A model generated the notes under the pieces. It was given only the letters and a program-made list of their open reading frames with translations, made no database searches and had not been told where the DNA came from. Shown here in pieces: positions 1-5,933 of a stretch of DNA of 5,933 bases (its first letter is position 1; each line of letters opens with the position of its first letter). Source of the DNA: Actinomycetes bacterium (lineage in GTDB: Bacteria; Actinomycetota; Actinomycetes; Actinomycetales; Microbacteriaceae). The position numbers and the translations under genes were made by a program. Location: positions 1-5,933 of the forward strand of contig JAEZSU010000203.1 of NCBI GenBank assembly GCA_023421635.1, given 5' to 3'.

Positions 1-694
1 CGCCTCCGCACCGCCGCCGGTGACCGCCGTGCGCCGCATCGCCCGTGCCGTCGACGGCCTCGAACCGGGCATGTTCCGTCCGCACGTCCGACCGGCGATC
101 CGGCGGATGCTGTCGGTCCTCGCCGACCGAGCCCCCGCCGGCCCGAAGCTGCTCTACCGTGCCCTCGCCGCGATGCCCGCCCTCACCGCCCGGGTATTCG
201 CCGCCATGGGCGGGGAGCCCGCGGCCCTGGTGCGCACCACCGTCGCCGCGACCATGCTCGCCGGCGGCACCGCCCCGAACGTGCTGCCCTCGTCCGCCAC
301 CGCCACCGTGAACCTGCGGATCGCACTCGGGGAGACCGTCGCCGGCACGGTGGAACGCGTGCGGCGCCGGATCGACGACCCCGAGGTCGAGGTGACCCTG
401 CTCGAGGGCGACGATCCCTCCCCCGAGTCCGCGACGGACAACGCGGCCTTCGCGCACATCGTCCGCGCCGTCGCAGCCTCCTACCCGCGCGCCGCCACCG
501 TGCCGTACGTGATGATGCAGGCGAGCGACGCGCGCCACTTCCACCGCTTCGCACCGTCCGTGTACCGGTTCGCGCCGCTCGCCATGAGCGCGGCCCAGCG
601 CGCCGGCATCCACGGCGTCGACGAGCGCGTCGCGATCGACTCGCTGGTGCGCGGAGAGGTGTTCCACCGCGCCCTGCTCAGCGGGCTAGAGTGA
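1..694 (+). CDS. M20-family zinc metallopeptidase (carboxypeptidase S/PM20D1-like), C-terminal part
   Basis: This is the last 230 codons (frame from base 2) of an M20 zinc amidohydrolase/peptidase; the start lies left of the window. The first visible residues, ASAPPP preceded by a codon ending in C, fit the (H)ASxPP motif that opens the dimerisation ('lid') domain, which runs to about visible residue 105. The chain then returns to the catalytic domain at NVLPSSATATVNLRI. SDARHF (175-180) and YRFAP resemble the carboxypeptidase S/PM20D1 branch, and HGVDE (His204, codon 611-613) matches the family's last metal-binding histidine. The other metal ligands (HxD, the EE pair) and the general base would be upstream and cannot be checked. 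The family cleaves peptides or N-acyl amino acids; the substrate here is unknown. The GTG at base 20 is an internal codon, not a start. The MFS gene follows after 26 nt, suggesting one transcript. Family call is firm, subfamily less so. Confidence 0.85.
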   Translation, partial: ASAPPPVTAVRRIARAVDGLEPGMFRPHVRPAIRRMLSVLADRAPAGPKLLYRALAAMPALTARVFAAMGGEPAALVRTTVAATMLAGGTAPNVLPSSATATVNLRIALGETVAGTVERVRRRIDDPEVEVTLLEGDDPSPESATDNAAFAHIVRAVAASYPRAATVPYVMMQASDARHFHRFAPSVYRFAPLAMSAAQRAGIHGVDERVAIDSLVRGEVFHRALLSGLE

Positions 695-710
695 GCCGAC
701 CCGAATCCGA

Positions 711-715
711 AGGAG
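711..715 (+). promoter_or_regulatory. Ribosome binding site of the MFS transporter
   Basis: AGGAG, inside GAAGGAG, sits 5 nt before the ATG at 721. It decides the start: the in-frame GTG at 691, which overlaps the peptidase stop as GTGA, has no comparable site and would add ten polar residues before the first membrane segment. Confidence 0.75.
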
Positions 716-720
716 CGTTC

Positions 721-2181
721 ATGGGGCAGCGCGTGGCATTGGGCACCCTCGCGGGTGTCGTCGGATTCCTCGCCTTCGTCGAGTTCACCAGCGGTGTCCT
801 GCAGGGCTACTACACGCCCATGCTCACCGACATCGCCCGCGCCCTCGGCATCCACGACGCCGACGTGAACTGGCTCGAGGGCACGCAGCTGATGCTCTCG
901 GCGCTCGTCGTGCCGGTGATGGCGAAGCTCGGCGACATGGTCGGGCACAAGCGGATGCTGCTCGTCTCGACCGCGGTCACGGCCGCCGCATCCCTGGCCC
1001 TGCCCTTCACCGACTCGTTCGCCGTGTTCCTCATCGCGTGGGCACTGCAGGGCTTCTACGTGGTGTGGCTGCCGCTCGAGATCGCGCTCATCTGGTCTCG
1101 GTCTCGACGGACGCCCGGGCGCGCCGCCCTGACGGCGAAGGCGGCCGGGCTCCTCGTCGCAGCGCTCGAGGCCGGCGCGATCACGGGCGCACTCGTCGGC
1201 GGCGCGCTCGTCGACGTGCTGCCGCTCACGATCGTGCTGCTCGTCCCGGCGCTCCTCGTGGTGCTGTGCTTCGTGGTCATCGCCTTCGGCGTGAAGGAGT
1301 CCCCGGACCCCACCGGCGGCCGCGTCGACACGGTCGGGCTCATCCTCATCTCGCTGGCACTCCTCGCCTTCACCGGCGGCCTGAGCCTGCTGCGCCTGAG
1401 CGGTCCCGGCGACCTCGTCGCGTGGGCTGTGGTGGTCGTCGGCCTCGCCCTCGTCGTGCCGTTCGTGCTCTGGGAGCTGCGGCACCCCGACCCGCTGGTG
1501 GACGTGCGCATGTTCCGTTCCCCCGCTCTCGGCCCGGTGTTCCTCACCGCGGGACTGTTCGGGGTCAGCGTGCTGGGCGCGCAGGCGCCGCTGTCGACGT
1601 TCGCCCGCACCGACCCGGAGGTGTACGGCTACGGCCTCGGCACGTCGGGCTTCGCGACCTCGCTCATCATCGGCGTCTACCTCATCGCCATGATCGTGGG
1701 CGCTCTGCTGTTCCCGGTGGTGTCGCGGCGACTCACGCCCCGGTACGCGCTCCTCGGCGCGGCGCTCCTCGTCGGCATGGGCTTCCTCATGTTCCTGCCG
1801 CTCCACGACGCGTACGGGCAGGTCATCGGCAACATGGTCGTCGTCGGGCTCGGCTCGGGTGCGCTCGTCGCGGCGTTGCCCGCGGCGGCCGCGTCCGCCG
1901 CGCCCGCGACGCAGACGGGCGTCGCGACCGGCCTCACCAACTCGGTCAAGACCGTCGGCGGCGCGATCGCGTCCTGCGTGTTCGGCATCGCCCTGTTCTC
2001 GGGCACCGTCACCGCGACCACCGGCGTCGAAGAGACCGCGGGCTCGTTCAGCGGCTACCTCACGGTGTGGCTGGTGTGCGGTGCGACGGCGATCGTGGCG
2101 GCCGTGCTGCTGCTGTTCGTGCCGAAGGGATCCTTCACCGACCGCTCCCTCACCGTGGAACCGGTCGCGACGATGCGCTGA
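721..2181 (+). CDS. MFS transporter, DHA2 (14-segment) drug:H+ antiporter type
   Basis: An integral membrane protein of 486 residues, predicted to export small molecules using the proton gradient. About 14 hydrophobic segments can be read: near 7-27, 50-70, 79-97, 100-125, 141-164, 167-191, 203-224, 231-252, 271-291, 311-335, 342-361, 367-391, 404-426 and 442-467. The loop after segment 2 carries the MFS motif A (LGDMVGHKRMLL, with G71, D72, G75, K77 and R78). Segment 5 has a motif-C-like GAITGALVGG. The charged stretch WELRHPDPLVDVRMFRSP (251-268) before segment 9 is typical of the DHA2 family (EmrB/QacA-like). Acidic residues E21, E120 and E150 lie in or at the edge of membrane segments and could take part in proton coupling. 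The gene follows the M20 peptidase by 26 nt and converges on smpB with a 24-nt gap. The exported substrate cannot be told from sequence; antibiotic, dye or metabolite efflux are all possible. No linked regulator is visible. Confidence 0.88.
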   Translation: MGQRVALGTLAGVVGFLAFVEFTSGVLQGYYTPMLTDIARALGIHDADVNWLEGTQLMLSALVVPVMAKLGDMVGHKRMLLVSTAVTAAASLALPFTDSFAVFLIAWALQGFYVVWLPLEIALIWSRSRRTPGRAALTAKAAGLLVAALEAGAITGALVGGALVDVLPLTIVLLVPALLVVLCFVVIAFGVKESPDPTGGRVDTVGLILISLALLAFTGGLSLLRLSGPGDLVAWAVVVVGLALVVPFVLWELRHPDPLVDVRMFRSPALGPVFLTAGLFGVSVLGAQAPLSTFARTDPEVYGYGLGTSGFATSLIIGVYLIAMIVGALLFPVVSRRLTPRYALLGAALLVGMGFLMFLPLHDAYGQVIGNMVVVGLGSGALVAALPAAAASAAPATQTGVATGLTNSVKTVGGAIASCVFGIALFSGTVTATTGVEETAGSFSGYLTVWLVCGATAIVAAVLLLFVPKGSFTDRSLTVEPVATMR

Positions 2182-2205
2182 GCCGGAGGCACGGATGCGG
2201 CGGGG

Positions 2206-2682
2206 TCACTCCCCCATGCGGTTGCGGGTGCGCATGGCGCGCTCGGCCTCGAGCCGGTCCTGCCGCTCGCGGAGGGTCTGCCGCTTGTCGTACTCGCGCT
2301 TGCCCTTCGCGACCGCGATCTCGACTTTCGCGCGCCCGTCGAGGAAGTAGAGCTTCAACGGCACCAGCGTGTACCCGCCCGCGGCGACCGCGTGCGAGAG
2401 CTTCACGATCTCCTCCTTGTGAAGGAGCAGCTTGCGGGTGCGCTTACTGGCGTGGTTCGTCCAGTGCCCCTGCGAGTACTCGGGGATGTGCACCGCATCC
2501 AGGTACGCCTGCCCGTTGTCGATGTACGCGTAGCCGTCCGTGAGGTTCGCGCGACCCTGCCTGAGCGACTTGACCTCGGTGCCGGTCAGCACGAGTCCCG
2601 CCTCATAGGTCTTCTCGACCGTGTAGTCGTGACGCGCGCGGCGGTTGGTCGCGATGACCTTCTCTCCGCGTTCCCTGGGCAT
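2206..2682 (-). CDS. smpB: SsrA (tmRNA)-binding protein SmpB
   Basis: SmpB binds the tRNA-like end of tmRNA, delivers it to ribosomes stalled on mRNAs lacking a stop codon and lets trans-translation tag the product for degradation. The 158-residue length is normal for the family. Recognisable blocks are [12 protein letters not shown] (9-20), [15 protein letters not shown] (29-43), the [13 protein letters not shown] region (60-72) and LVPLKLYF (106-113). The basic C-terminal tail starting at GKREYDKRQ (127-135) is the part known to enter the decoding centre and mRNA channel. The start is supported by an AGGAG site 8 nt upstream. It is the last gene of the prfB–ftsE–ftsX–smpB block, 65 nt after ftsX. 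The tmRNA gene itself is not in the window; the gap beyond smpB is only 24 nt. Identification is secure. Confidence 0.97.
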   Translation of the reverse strand: MPRERGEKVIATNRRARHDYTVEKTYEAGLVLTGTEVKSLRQGRANLTDGYAYIDNGQAYLDAVHIPEYSQGHWTNHASKRTRKLLLHKEEIVKLSHAVAAGGYTLVPLKLYFLDGRAKVEIAVAKGKREYDKRQTLRERQDRLEAERAMRTRNRMGE

Positions 2683-2690
2683 GGTGAAGA

Positions 2691-2695
2691 CTCCT
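2691..2695 (-). promoter_or_regulatory. Ribosome binding site of smpB
   Basis: CTCCT on the given strand reads AGGAG on the minus strand, 8 nt before the smpB ATG. It is the clearest Shine-Dalgarno sequence in the minus-strand block and shows that smpB is translated independently of ftsX. Confidence 0.7.
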
Positions 2696-2727
2696 GTTCG
2701 CGCCGCACCGGCGGGCGGCAGCCCGTC

Positions 2728-2733
2728 AGTCTA
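2728..2733 (-). promoter_or_regulatory. Possible -10 element of an internal smpB promoter
   Basis: The minus strand reads TAGACT (TANNNT type) in the 65-nt ftsX–smpB gap, about 45 nt before the smpB start, leaving room for a leader that carries the AGGAG site. No good -35 hexamer is seen at the usual distance. A short inverted repeat (CGGGC/GCCCG, 2712-2716 and 2721-2725, 4-nt loop) lies just downstream in the would-be leader. Weak evidence: smpB may simply be read through from ftsX. Confidence 0.2.
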
Positions 2734-2747
2734 TCAACGACCGCACG

Positions 2748-3665
2748 TCAGGCGCGGAGCCAGCGACGGATCGCGAAGCTCGCGGACAGCGCGGCCAGCA
2801 CGACGCCGATCACGATGATCACCGGGATCACCAGCGCGAGGTCGGCGGCGCCCACCCACGTGGTCACGAACGCCACCCGCTCGCGCAGGTAGCCACCGAC
2901 GCCGAGGTCGACGCCCAGCCACACCGCGACGCTCGCGAGCACCGAGCCGATGAGCGCGGCGAACACGCCCTCGAGCACGAACGGCGTCTGGATGAACCGG
3001 TTCGACGCGCCCACGAGGCGCATGATGCCGATCTCCTTCCGCCGGGCGAACGCGGAGAGCCGGATCGTGGTGGCGATCAGCAGCACGGCCGCGATGAGCA
3101 TGAGCGCGGCGATGCCGACGGCGATGTAGGTGGCGACGGTCAGCGCGGAGAACAGCGGCTCCAGGTACTGCATCTGGTCGGCCACCTCCTCGACGCCGTC
3201 CATGCCGCCGAACGCCTCGGCGATCACGTCGGAGTTCATCTGGTCGACGAGGTTGATCGAGAACGTGGCGTTGATCTGGTCGGGCGTGATGATGCCGACG
3301 TACTCGTCGCCGAGCTGCGCGATCGCGTCGTCGTAGGCGTCCTCGCTCGTCTGGAACGAGTAGTCCTTGATGAGCGGTGCGAGCGCGGGGCCGTCCAGCT
3401 CCGCCTTGACCGCGTCGACCTGTTCCTCCGTCGCCGCCGTGCCCTGCGCGCAGGTGTCGGTGGTCGACACGCTCGTGCACATGTAGACGGCGACCTGGGC
3501 GCGATCCACCCAGAAGTCCTTCATCTTGCCGATCTGCATCTGCATCAGCACCGCCGCGCCCACGAACGTGAGCGAGACGAAGGTGACGAGCACGACCGAG
3601 ATCACCATCGACGCGTTCCGGCGCAGGCCACTCAGGGCCTCGCCGAGGATCAGACCGCCCCTCAT
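2748..3665 (-). CDS. ftsX: Cell division protein FtsX (permease-like subunit of FtsEX)
   Basis: FtsX is the membrane half of the FtsEX type VII ABC complex, which passes the ATPase state of FtsE across the membrane to switch on peptidoglycan hydrolases. The 305-residue length is normal for actinobacterial FtsX. The layout is classical: a cytoplasmic N-terminus (GEALSGLRRN, 8-17), membrane segment 1 (about 20-43), an extracellular domain of about 130 residues (44-174) and segments 2-4 near 176-199, 229-252 and 273-297. The loop after segment 2 has RRKEIGIMRLVGAS (208-221), the conserved stretch that contacts FtsE. The extracellular domain starts with a close cysteine pair, C63 and C72, which could form a disulfide outside the cell. 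The ATG overlaps the ftsE stop as ATGA, so translation is probably coupled; no strong separate ribosome site is visible. The hydrolase partner (an NlpC/P60 or RipC-like protein in relatives) is not encoded here. Confidence 0.96.
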   Translation of the reverse strand: MRGGLILGEALSGLRRNASMVISVVLVTFVSLTFVGAAVLMQMQIGKMKDFWVDRAQVAVYMCTSVSTTDTCAQGTAATEEQVDAVKAELDGPALAPLIKDYSFQTSEDAYDDAIAQLGDEYVGIITPDQINATFSINLVDQMNSDVIAEAFGGMDGVEEVADQMQYLEPLFSALTVATYIAVGIAALMLIAAVLLIATTIRLSAFARRKEIGIMRLVGASNRFIQTPFVLEGVFAALIGSVLASVAVWLGVDLGVGGYLRERVAFVTTWVGAADLALVIPVIIVIGVVLAALSASFAIRRWLRA

Positions 3666-4663
3666 CGCGTGGGCCCCACTTCGTCGTCGTCCTGCCCGAG
3701 GCCGAGCCGGTCGGCGAGCCCCAGTTCGTCCACGGCGACCTCGGGGATGCGGGTCACCGGGATGCCGCGGGTGACCGGTGCCGACTCGCCCTGCGGCTGC
3801 ACGGCCGCCTGCTGCACCGCTACCTGCTGCGCAGCGGCCGCCTCGATGGTCTCCTCCAGGCGGATCGGTTCGATCTGCCCGGTCTCGGAGATCTCTCGGC
3901 GCAGCTCCTGCACCGCGGTGAGGGCAGCGGTCGCCGCGGCGCCGCGCTCCGCCTGGGGCGCGAGGCGCGGGATGCCGGAGGTGTCGCCGTAGCCGCCGCT
4001 CGACTCGTCGCGGACGATCTCGCCCTGTCGGAGCTCGATGACGCGGCGGCGCATCTGGTCGACGAAGCCGGCCTCGTGCGTGGCCATGACGACCGTGGTG
4101 CCACCCGCGTTGATGCGTGCGAGCAGCTGCATGATGTCGACCGAGGTGGCGGGGTCGAGGTTTCCGGTGGGCTCGTCGGCAAGCAGCAGCTGCGGCCGGT
4201 TCACGAGCGCGCGAGCGATCGCGACGCGCTGCTGCTCACCGCCGGAGAGCTCGTGCGGCAGACGCTTCTCCTTGCCGGCGAGACCGACGAGCGCGAGCGC
4301 CTCGGGCACCGCCTGCTGGATGAACCCCTTCGAGGAGCCGATCACCTGCAGCGTGAACGCGACGTTCTGGAACACGTTCTTGGTCGGCAGCAGCCGGAAG
4401 TCCTGGAAGACCGCCCCGACGTGGCGACGGAAGTACGGCACCTTGCGGCTCGGCAGGGCGCGCAGGTCGCGCCCGAGCACCACCACGCGGCCCTCGCTCG
4501 GGACGTCCTCCCGCAGGATGAGCCGGAGGCAGGACGACTTGCCCGACCCCGACGCGCCCACGAGGAACACGAACTCTCCGCGTTGCACCTCGAAGTCCAC
4601 GTTCTGCAGCGCGGGTTTGGAGGTGCCGCGATACCGCTTGATGACGTTCTCGAACCGGATCAT
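3662..4663 (-). CDS. ftsE: Cell division ATP-binding protein FtsE with a long C-terminal tail
   Basis: FtsE is the cytoplasmic ATPase that pairs with FtsX at the division site. All ABC motifs are present and intact: Walker A GASGSGKS (36-43), Q-loop Q87, signature LSGGEQQR (139-146), Walker B LLLADEP (159-165) with catalytic E164, D-loop NLD (168-170) and H-loop H196. The ABC domain ends near residue 220, the usual full length of FtsE; this protein has 333. The additional roughly 105 residues are low in hydrophobicity, have an Ala/Gln-rich stretch (274-291), a repeated IPVTR-like element (RGIPVTRIPEV, 299-309) and an acidic tip with ELGLADRLGLG before DDDE. I recognise no domain in the tail. 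The ATG is the first possible start, since a TAG lies five codons upstream in frame. The gene lies 68 nt after prfB and overlaps ftsX by 4 nt. The identity of the ABC part is secure; the role of the tail is unknown. Confidence 0.96.
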   Translation of the reverse strand: MIRFENVIKRYRGTSKPALQNVDFEVQRGEFVFLVGASGSGKSSCLRLILREDVPSEGRVVVLGRDLRALPSRKVPYFRRHVGAVFQDFRLLPTKNVFQNVAFTLQVIGSSKGFIQQAVPEALALVGLAGKEKRLPHELSGGEQQRVAIARALVNRPQLLLADEPTGNLDPATSVDIMQLLARINAGGTTVVMATHEAGFVDQMRRRVIELRQGEIVRDESSGGYGDTSGIPRLAPQAERGAAATAALTAVQELRREISETGQIEPIRLEETIEAAAAQQVAVQQAAVQPQGESAPVTRGIPVTRIPEVAVDELGLADRLGLGQDDDEVGPTR

Positions 4664-4731
4664 GGCCTGGCAAGCCTAAGCGGGCGCATGCGCCGAAGCG
4701 GGCACCGTCACCGGCGCGCCGCATCCGCGGA
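4664..4731. other. prfB–ftsE intergenic gap with three short palindromes
   Basis: This 68-nt gap holds three perfect palindromes in a row: GGCGCATGCGCC (4683-4694), CGGCGCGCCG (4712-4721) and ATCCGCGGAT (4723-4732, running into the prfB stop codon). As RNA each would form at best a short stem. None is followed by a U-run on the minus strand, so an intrinsic terminator is not supported. They may be chance products of high GC content, processing hairpins or protein-binding sites. Confidence 0.35.
4673..4678 (-). promoter_or_regulatory. Possible -10 element for a near-leaderless ftsE transcript
   Basis: The minus strand reads TAGGCT (TANNNT type), ending 9 nt before the ftsE ATG. Transcription starting 7 nt downstream would give a leader of about 2 nt. 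Leaderless transcripts are common in actinobacteria, and ftsE has no convincing Shine-Dalgarno sequence (only AGG, 2 nt before the ATG). No clear -35 is visible. This is inference from spacing only. Confidence 0.25.
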
Positions 4732-5844
4732 TCAGTCGTCGTCGTCTTTGCGCTTGCGCCAGCGGATGCCGGCCGCGATGAGGCCGTCGAGGTCGCCGTC
4801 GAAGACGGAGGCGGGGTTCCCGACCTCGTAGCCGGTGCGCAGGTCCTTCACGAGCTGCTGCCCGTACAGGAAGTAGGACCGCATCTGGTCGCCCCAGCTG
4901 GCGGTGATGGTGCCGGCGAGTTCCTTCTTCTTCGCCGCCTCCTCCTCCTTCTTCAGCAGGAGCAGTCGGGTCTGGAGCACCCGCATGGCGGCGGCGCGGT
5001 TCTGGATCTGCGACTTCTCGTTCTGCATCGAGACGACGATGCCGGTCGGAAGGTGCGTGATGCGGACGGCCGAGTCGGTCGTGTTGACCGACTGACCGCC
5101 GGGACCGGAGGAACGGAACACGTCGACGCGGATGTCGCCCTCGGGCACGTCGACCTCGACGGCCTCCTCCATGACGGGGATGACCTCGACGGCGGCGAAG
5201 CTCGTCTGCCGCTTGTCGGCGGAACCGAACGGGCTGATGCGGGCGAGGCGGTGGGTGCCGGCCTCGACCGAGAGCGTGCCGTAGGCGTAGGGGGCGTTCA
5301 CCTCGAAGGTCGCGGACTTGATACCGGCACCTTCGGCGTAGGAGGTGTCCATGACCTTCACCGGGTAGCCGTGGCGCTCGGCCCAGCGCAGGTACATGCG
5401 CATGAGCATCTCGGCGAAGTCGGTGGCGTCGTCGCCGCCCGCGCCCGAGCGGATCGTCACGACGGCGGCGCGATCGTCGTACTCGCCGTCGAGGAGCGTC
5501 TGCACCTCGAGGTCGCCGACGACCTTCTCCAGGTCTGCGAGCTCCTTGCGGGCCTCCTCGGCGGACTCCTCGTCCTCCATCTCGTTGGCGAGCTCGACGA
5601 GCACCTCGAGGTCGTCGAGGCGGTTGCCGACGTCGGTGACTCGCTTCAGATCGGCCTGCTTGTGGCTGAGGGCGCTGGTGACCTTCTGCGCCTTCTCGAC
5701 GTCGTCCCAGAGGTCGGGCGCACCGGCCTCCTCGCTCAGTCGGGCGATGTCGGCGCGCAACGCATCGACGTCCACCACCGCTTCGATGTCGGAGTAGGTG
5801 GAACGCAGGGCCTGGATGGCCGCGGAGAGATCGAGCTCAAGCAT
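4732..5844 (-). CDS. prfB: Peptide chain release factor 2 (RF2)
   Basis: RF2 recognises UAA and UGA stop codons in the ribosomal A site and triggers release of the finished protein. The stop-codon reading motif is SPF (204-206), which marks RF2 rather than RF1, and the catalytic motif is GGQ (249-251, in [16 protein letters not shown]). The N-terminal helical domain covers about residues 1-110, followed by [14 protein letters not shown] (134-147), the core domains and a C-terminal helix, ending in the acidic tail KRKDDDD. The 370-residue length is normal. The reading frame is continuous from MLELDLSA, with no in-frame UGA near codon 25, so the programmed +1 frameshift that regulates RF2 in E. 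coli is absent. The start at 5844 is supported by homology and a GGAG 4 nt upstream; an in-frame extension to 5910 reads through the neighbouring gene and does not look like RF2. Its transcript probably continues into ftsE. Confidence 0.97.
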   Translation of the reverse strand: MLELDLSAAIQALRSTYSDIEAVVDVDALRADIARLSEEAGAPDLWDDVEKAQKVTSALSHKQADLKRVTDVGNRLDDLEVLVELANEMEDEESAEEARKELADLEKVVGDLEVQTLLDGEYDDRAAVVTIRSGAGGDDATDFAEMLMRMYLRWAERHGYPVKVMDTSYAEGAGIKSATFEVNAPYAYGTLSVEAGTHRLARISPFGSADKRQTSFAAVEVIPVMEEAVEVDVPEGDIRVDVFRSSGPGGQSVNTTDSAVRITHLPTGIVVSMQNEKSQIQNRAAAMRVLQTRLLLLKKEEEAAKKKELAGTITASWGDQMRSYFLYGQQLVKDLRTGYEVGNPASVFDGDLDGLIAAGIRWRKRKDDDD

Positions 5845-5869
5845 GACACTCCAGACTAACGTGGATGCA
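5845..5869. promoter_or_regulatory. Compact divergent promoter/start region between prfB and the helicase-like gene
   Basis: About 25 nt separate the prfB ATG from the most likely start of the + strand gene. On the + strand TAACGT (5857-5862, TANNNT type) ends 7 nt before the GTG at 5870, the spacing expected for leaderless initiation. On the minus strand TAGTCT (5858-5853) overlaps it back to back, and GGAG (5852-5849) precedes the prfB ATG. If TAGTCT were the prfB -10, the transcript would start after GGAG and lose it, so the prfB promoter may lie further upstream, inside the divergent gene. No strong -35 hexamers are seen. Confidence 0.35.
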
Positions 5870-5933
5870 GTGACCGACCACGCCGATTCCCAGGATCCGG
5901 GCGTCGCCACGGTGCTCGGCCGGTTCGCGCCGA
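5870..5933 (+). CDS. N-terminus of a probable Lhr-type DEAD/DEAH ATP-dependent helicase (partial)
   Basis: Only the first 21 codons are visible, beginning [11 protein letters not shown] and ending VLGRFAP at the window edge. The VLxRFxP element is what I recognise from the start of large actinobacterial Lhr helicases, where it precedes the 'ptxxQ' and Walker A region; those motifs would lie beyond the window and are not seen. Lhr proteins are superfamily 2 helicases of about 1,500 residues that unwind DNA or RNA:DNA hybrids in DNA repair. The start is uncertain: GTG at 5870 is preferred because a -10-like TAACGT is correctly spaced for a leaderless mRNA, but GTG at 5861 and ATG at 5843 are in the same open frame. 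No Shine-Dalgarno sequence is visible. The reading frame is well supported by position and divergence from prfB; the family call rests on seven residues. Confidence 0.45.
   Translation, partial: MTDHADSQDPGVATVLGRFAP

Noticed and set aside
481..1806. A 441-codon open frame on the minus strand across the MFS gene and the end of the peptidase gene
   Set aside because: It is an antisense shadow of high-GC codon use: the translation is dominated by E, H, R, D and A in no recognisable fold, whereas the + strand frame gives a clear MFS protein with all expected segments.
2182..2205. Search for a tmRNA (ssrA) gene next to smpB
   Set aside because: Only 24 nt lie between smpB and the convergent MFS gene, and no tRNA-like ends or tag frame are seen elsewhere in the window.
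2202..2215. Possible bidirectional terminator GGGG-TCACT-CCCC between the converging MFS gene and smpB
   Set aside because: The stem is only 4-5 bp, overlaps the smpB stop codon and has no T-run on either side, so an intrinsic terminator cannot be supported.
1038..2543. A 501-codon + strand open frame overlapping the MFS gene and smpB
   Set aside because: It is Arg/Pro/Ala-rich and out of frame with the MFS gene, runs through the convergent smpB and has no recognisable domain.
2712..2725. Hairpin CGGGC-GGCA-GCCCG in the ftsX–smpB gap as a terminator of ftsX
   Set aside because: Only a 5-bp stem, and the minus strand continues with GC-rich sequence rather than a U-run.
5053..5859. A 268-codon + strand open frame opposite prfB
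   Set aside because: It is the complement of prfB; its Gly/Val/Asp/Leu/His-rich sequence has no family resemblance, and RF2 on the other strand is certain.
5845..5910. N-terminal extension of prfB by 22 residues to an ATG at 5910
   Set aside because: The added residues do not resemble RF2, the extension would overlap the divergent gene, and the ATG at 5844 has a ribosome site and gives the normal length.

Overview
The window is a GC-rich stretch of chromosome (roughly 70% by eye) with tight gene packing, strong G/C preference at third codon positions and GTG/ATG starts. The gene order prfB–ftsE–ftsX–smpB and the protein sequences point to a high-GC actinobacterium. The style of the sequences (FtsE with a long C-terminal tail, RF2 without a programmed frameshift) suggests the Microbacteriaceae, perhaps Microbacterium or a relative. 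That genus-level guess comes from recognition, not from a search.

Layout. On the + strand, positions 1–694 hold the C-terminal 230 codons of an M20-family zinc peptidase cut by the window edge. It is followed 26 nt later by a complete 14-segment MFS (DHA2-type) exporter at 721–2181. This pair converges, with a 24-nt gap, on a minus-strand block read from right to left: prfB (5844→4732, peptide chain release factor 2), ftsE (4663→3662, ATPase of the FtsEX complex), ftsX (3665→2748, membrane subunit, overlapping ftsE by the 4-nt ATGA) and smpB (2682→2206, tmRNA-binding protein). Divergently from prfB, after a gap of about 25 nt, the first 21 codons of a + strand gene run off the right edge. Its start resembles the N-terminus of Lhr-type DEAD/DEAH helicases.

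How the genes work together. prfB and smpB both serve the end of translation: stop-codon release at UAA/UGA, and rescue of stalled ribosomes with tmRNA. ftsE and ftsX encode one transmembrane complex that couples cytoplasmic ATP hydrolysis to activation of cell-wall hydrolases. The spacings (68 nt prfB–ftsE, 4-nt overlap ftsE–ftsX, 65 nt ftsX–smpB) fit co-transcription, possibly with internal promoters ahead of ftsE and smpB. The peptidase and the exporter look like a separate two-gene unit.

I see no RNA genes, CRISPR arrays, insertion sequences, integrases or prophage genes, and no previously undescribed system. The region is ordinary core and near-core chromosome. The items most worth a second look are the roughly 105-residue FtsE tail, the compact divergent prfB/helicase start region and the palindrome-rich prfB–ftsE gap. 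No stretch longer than 300 bases lacks a gene.
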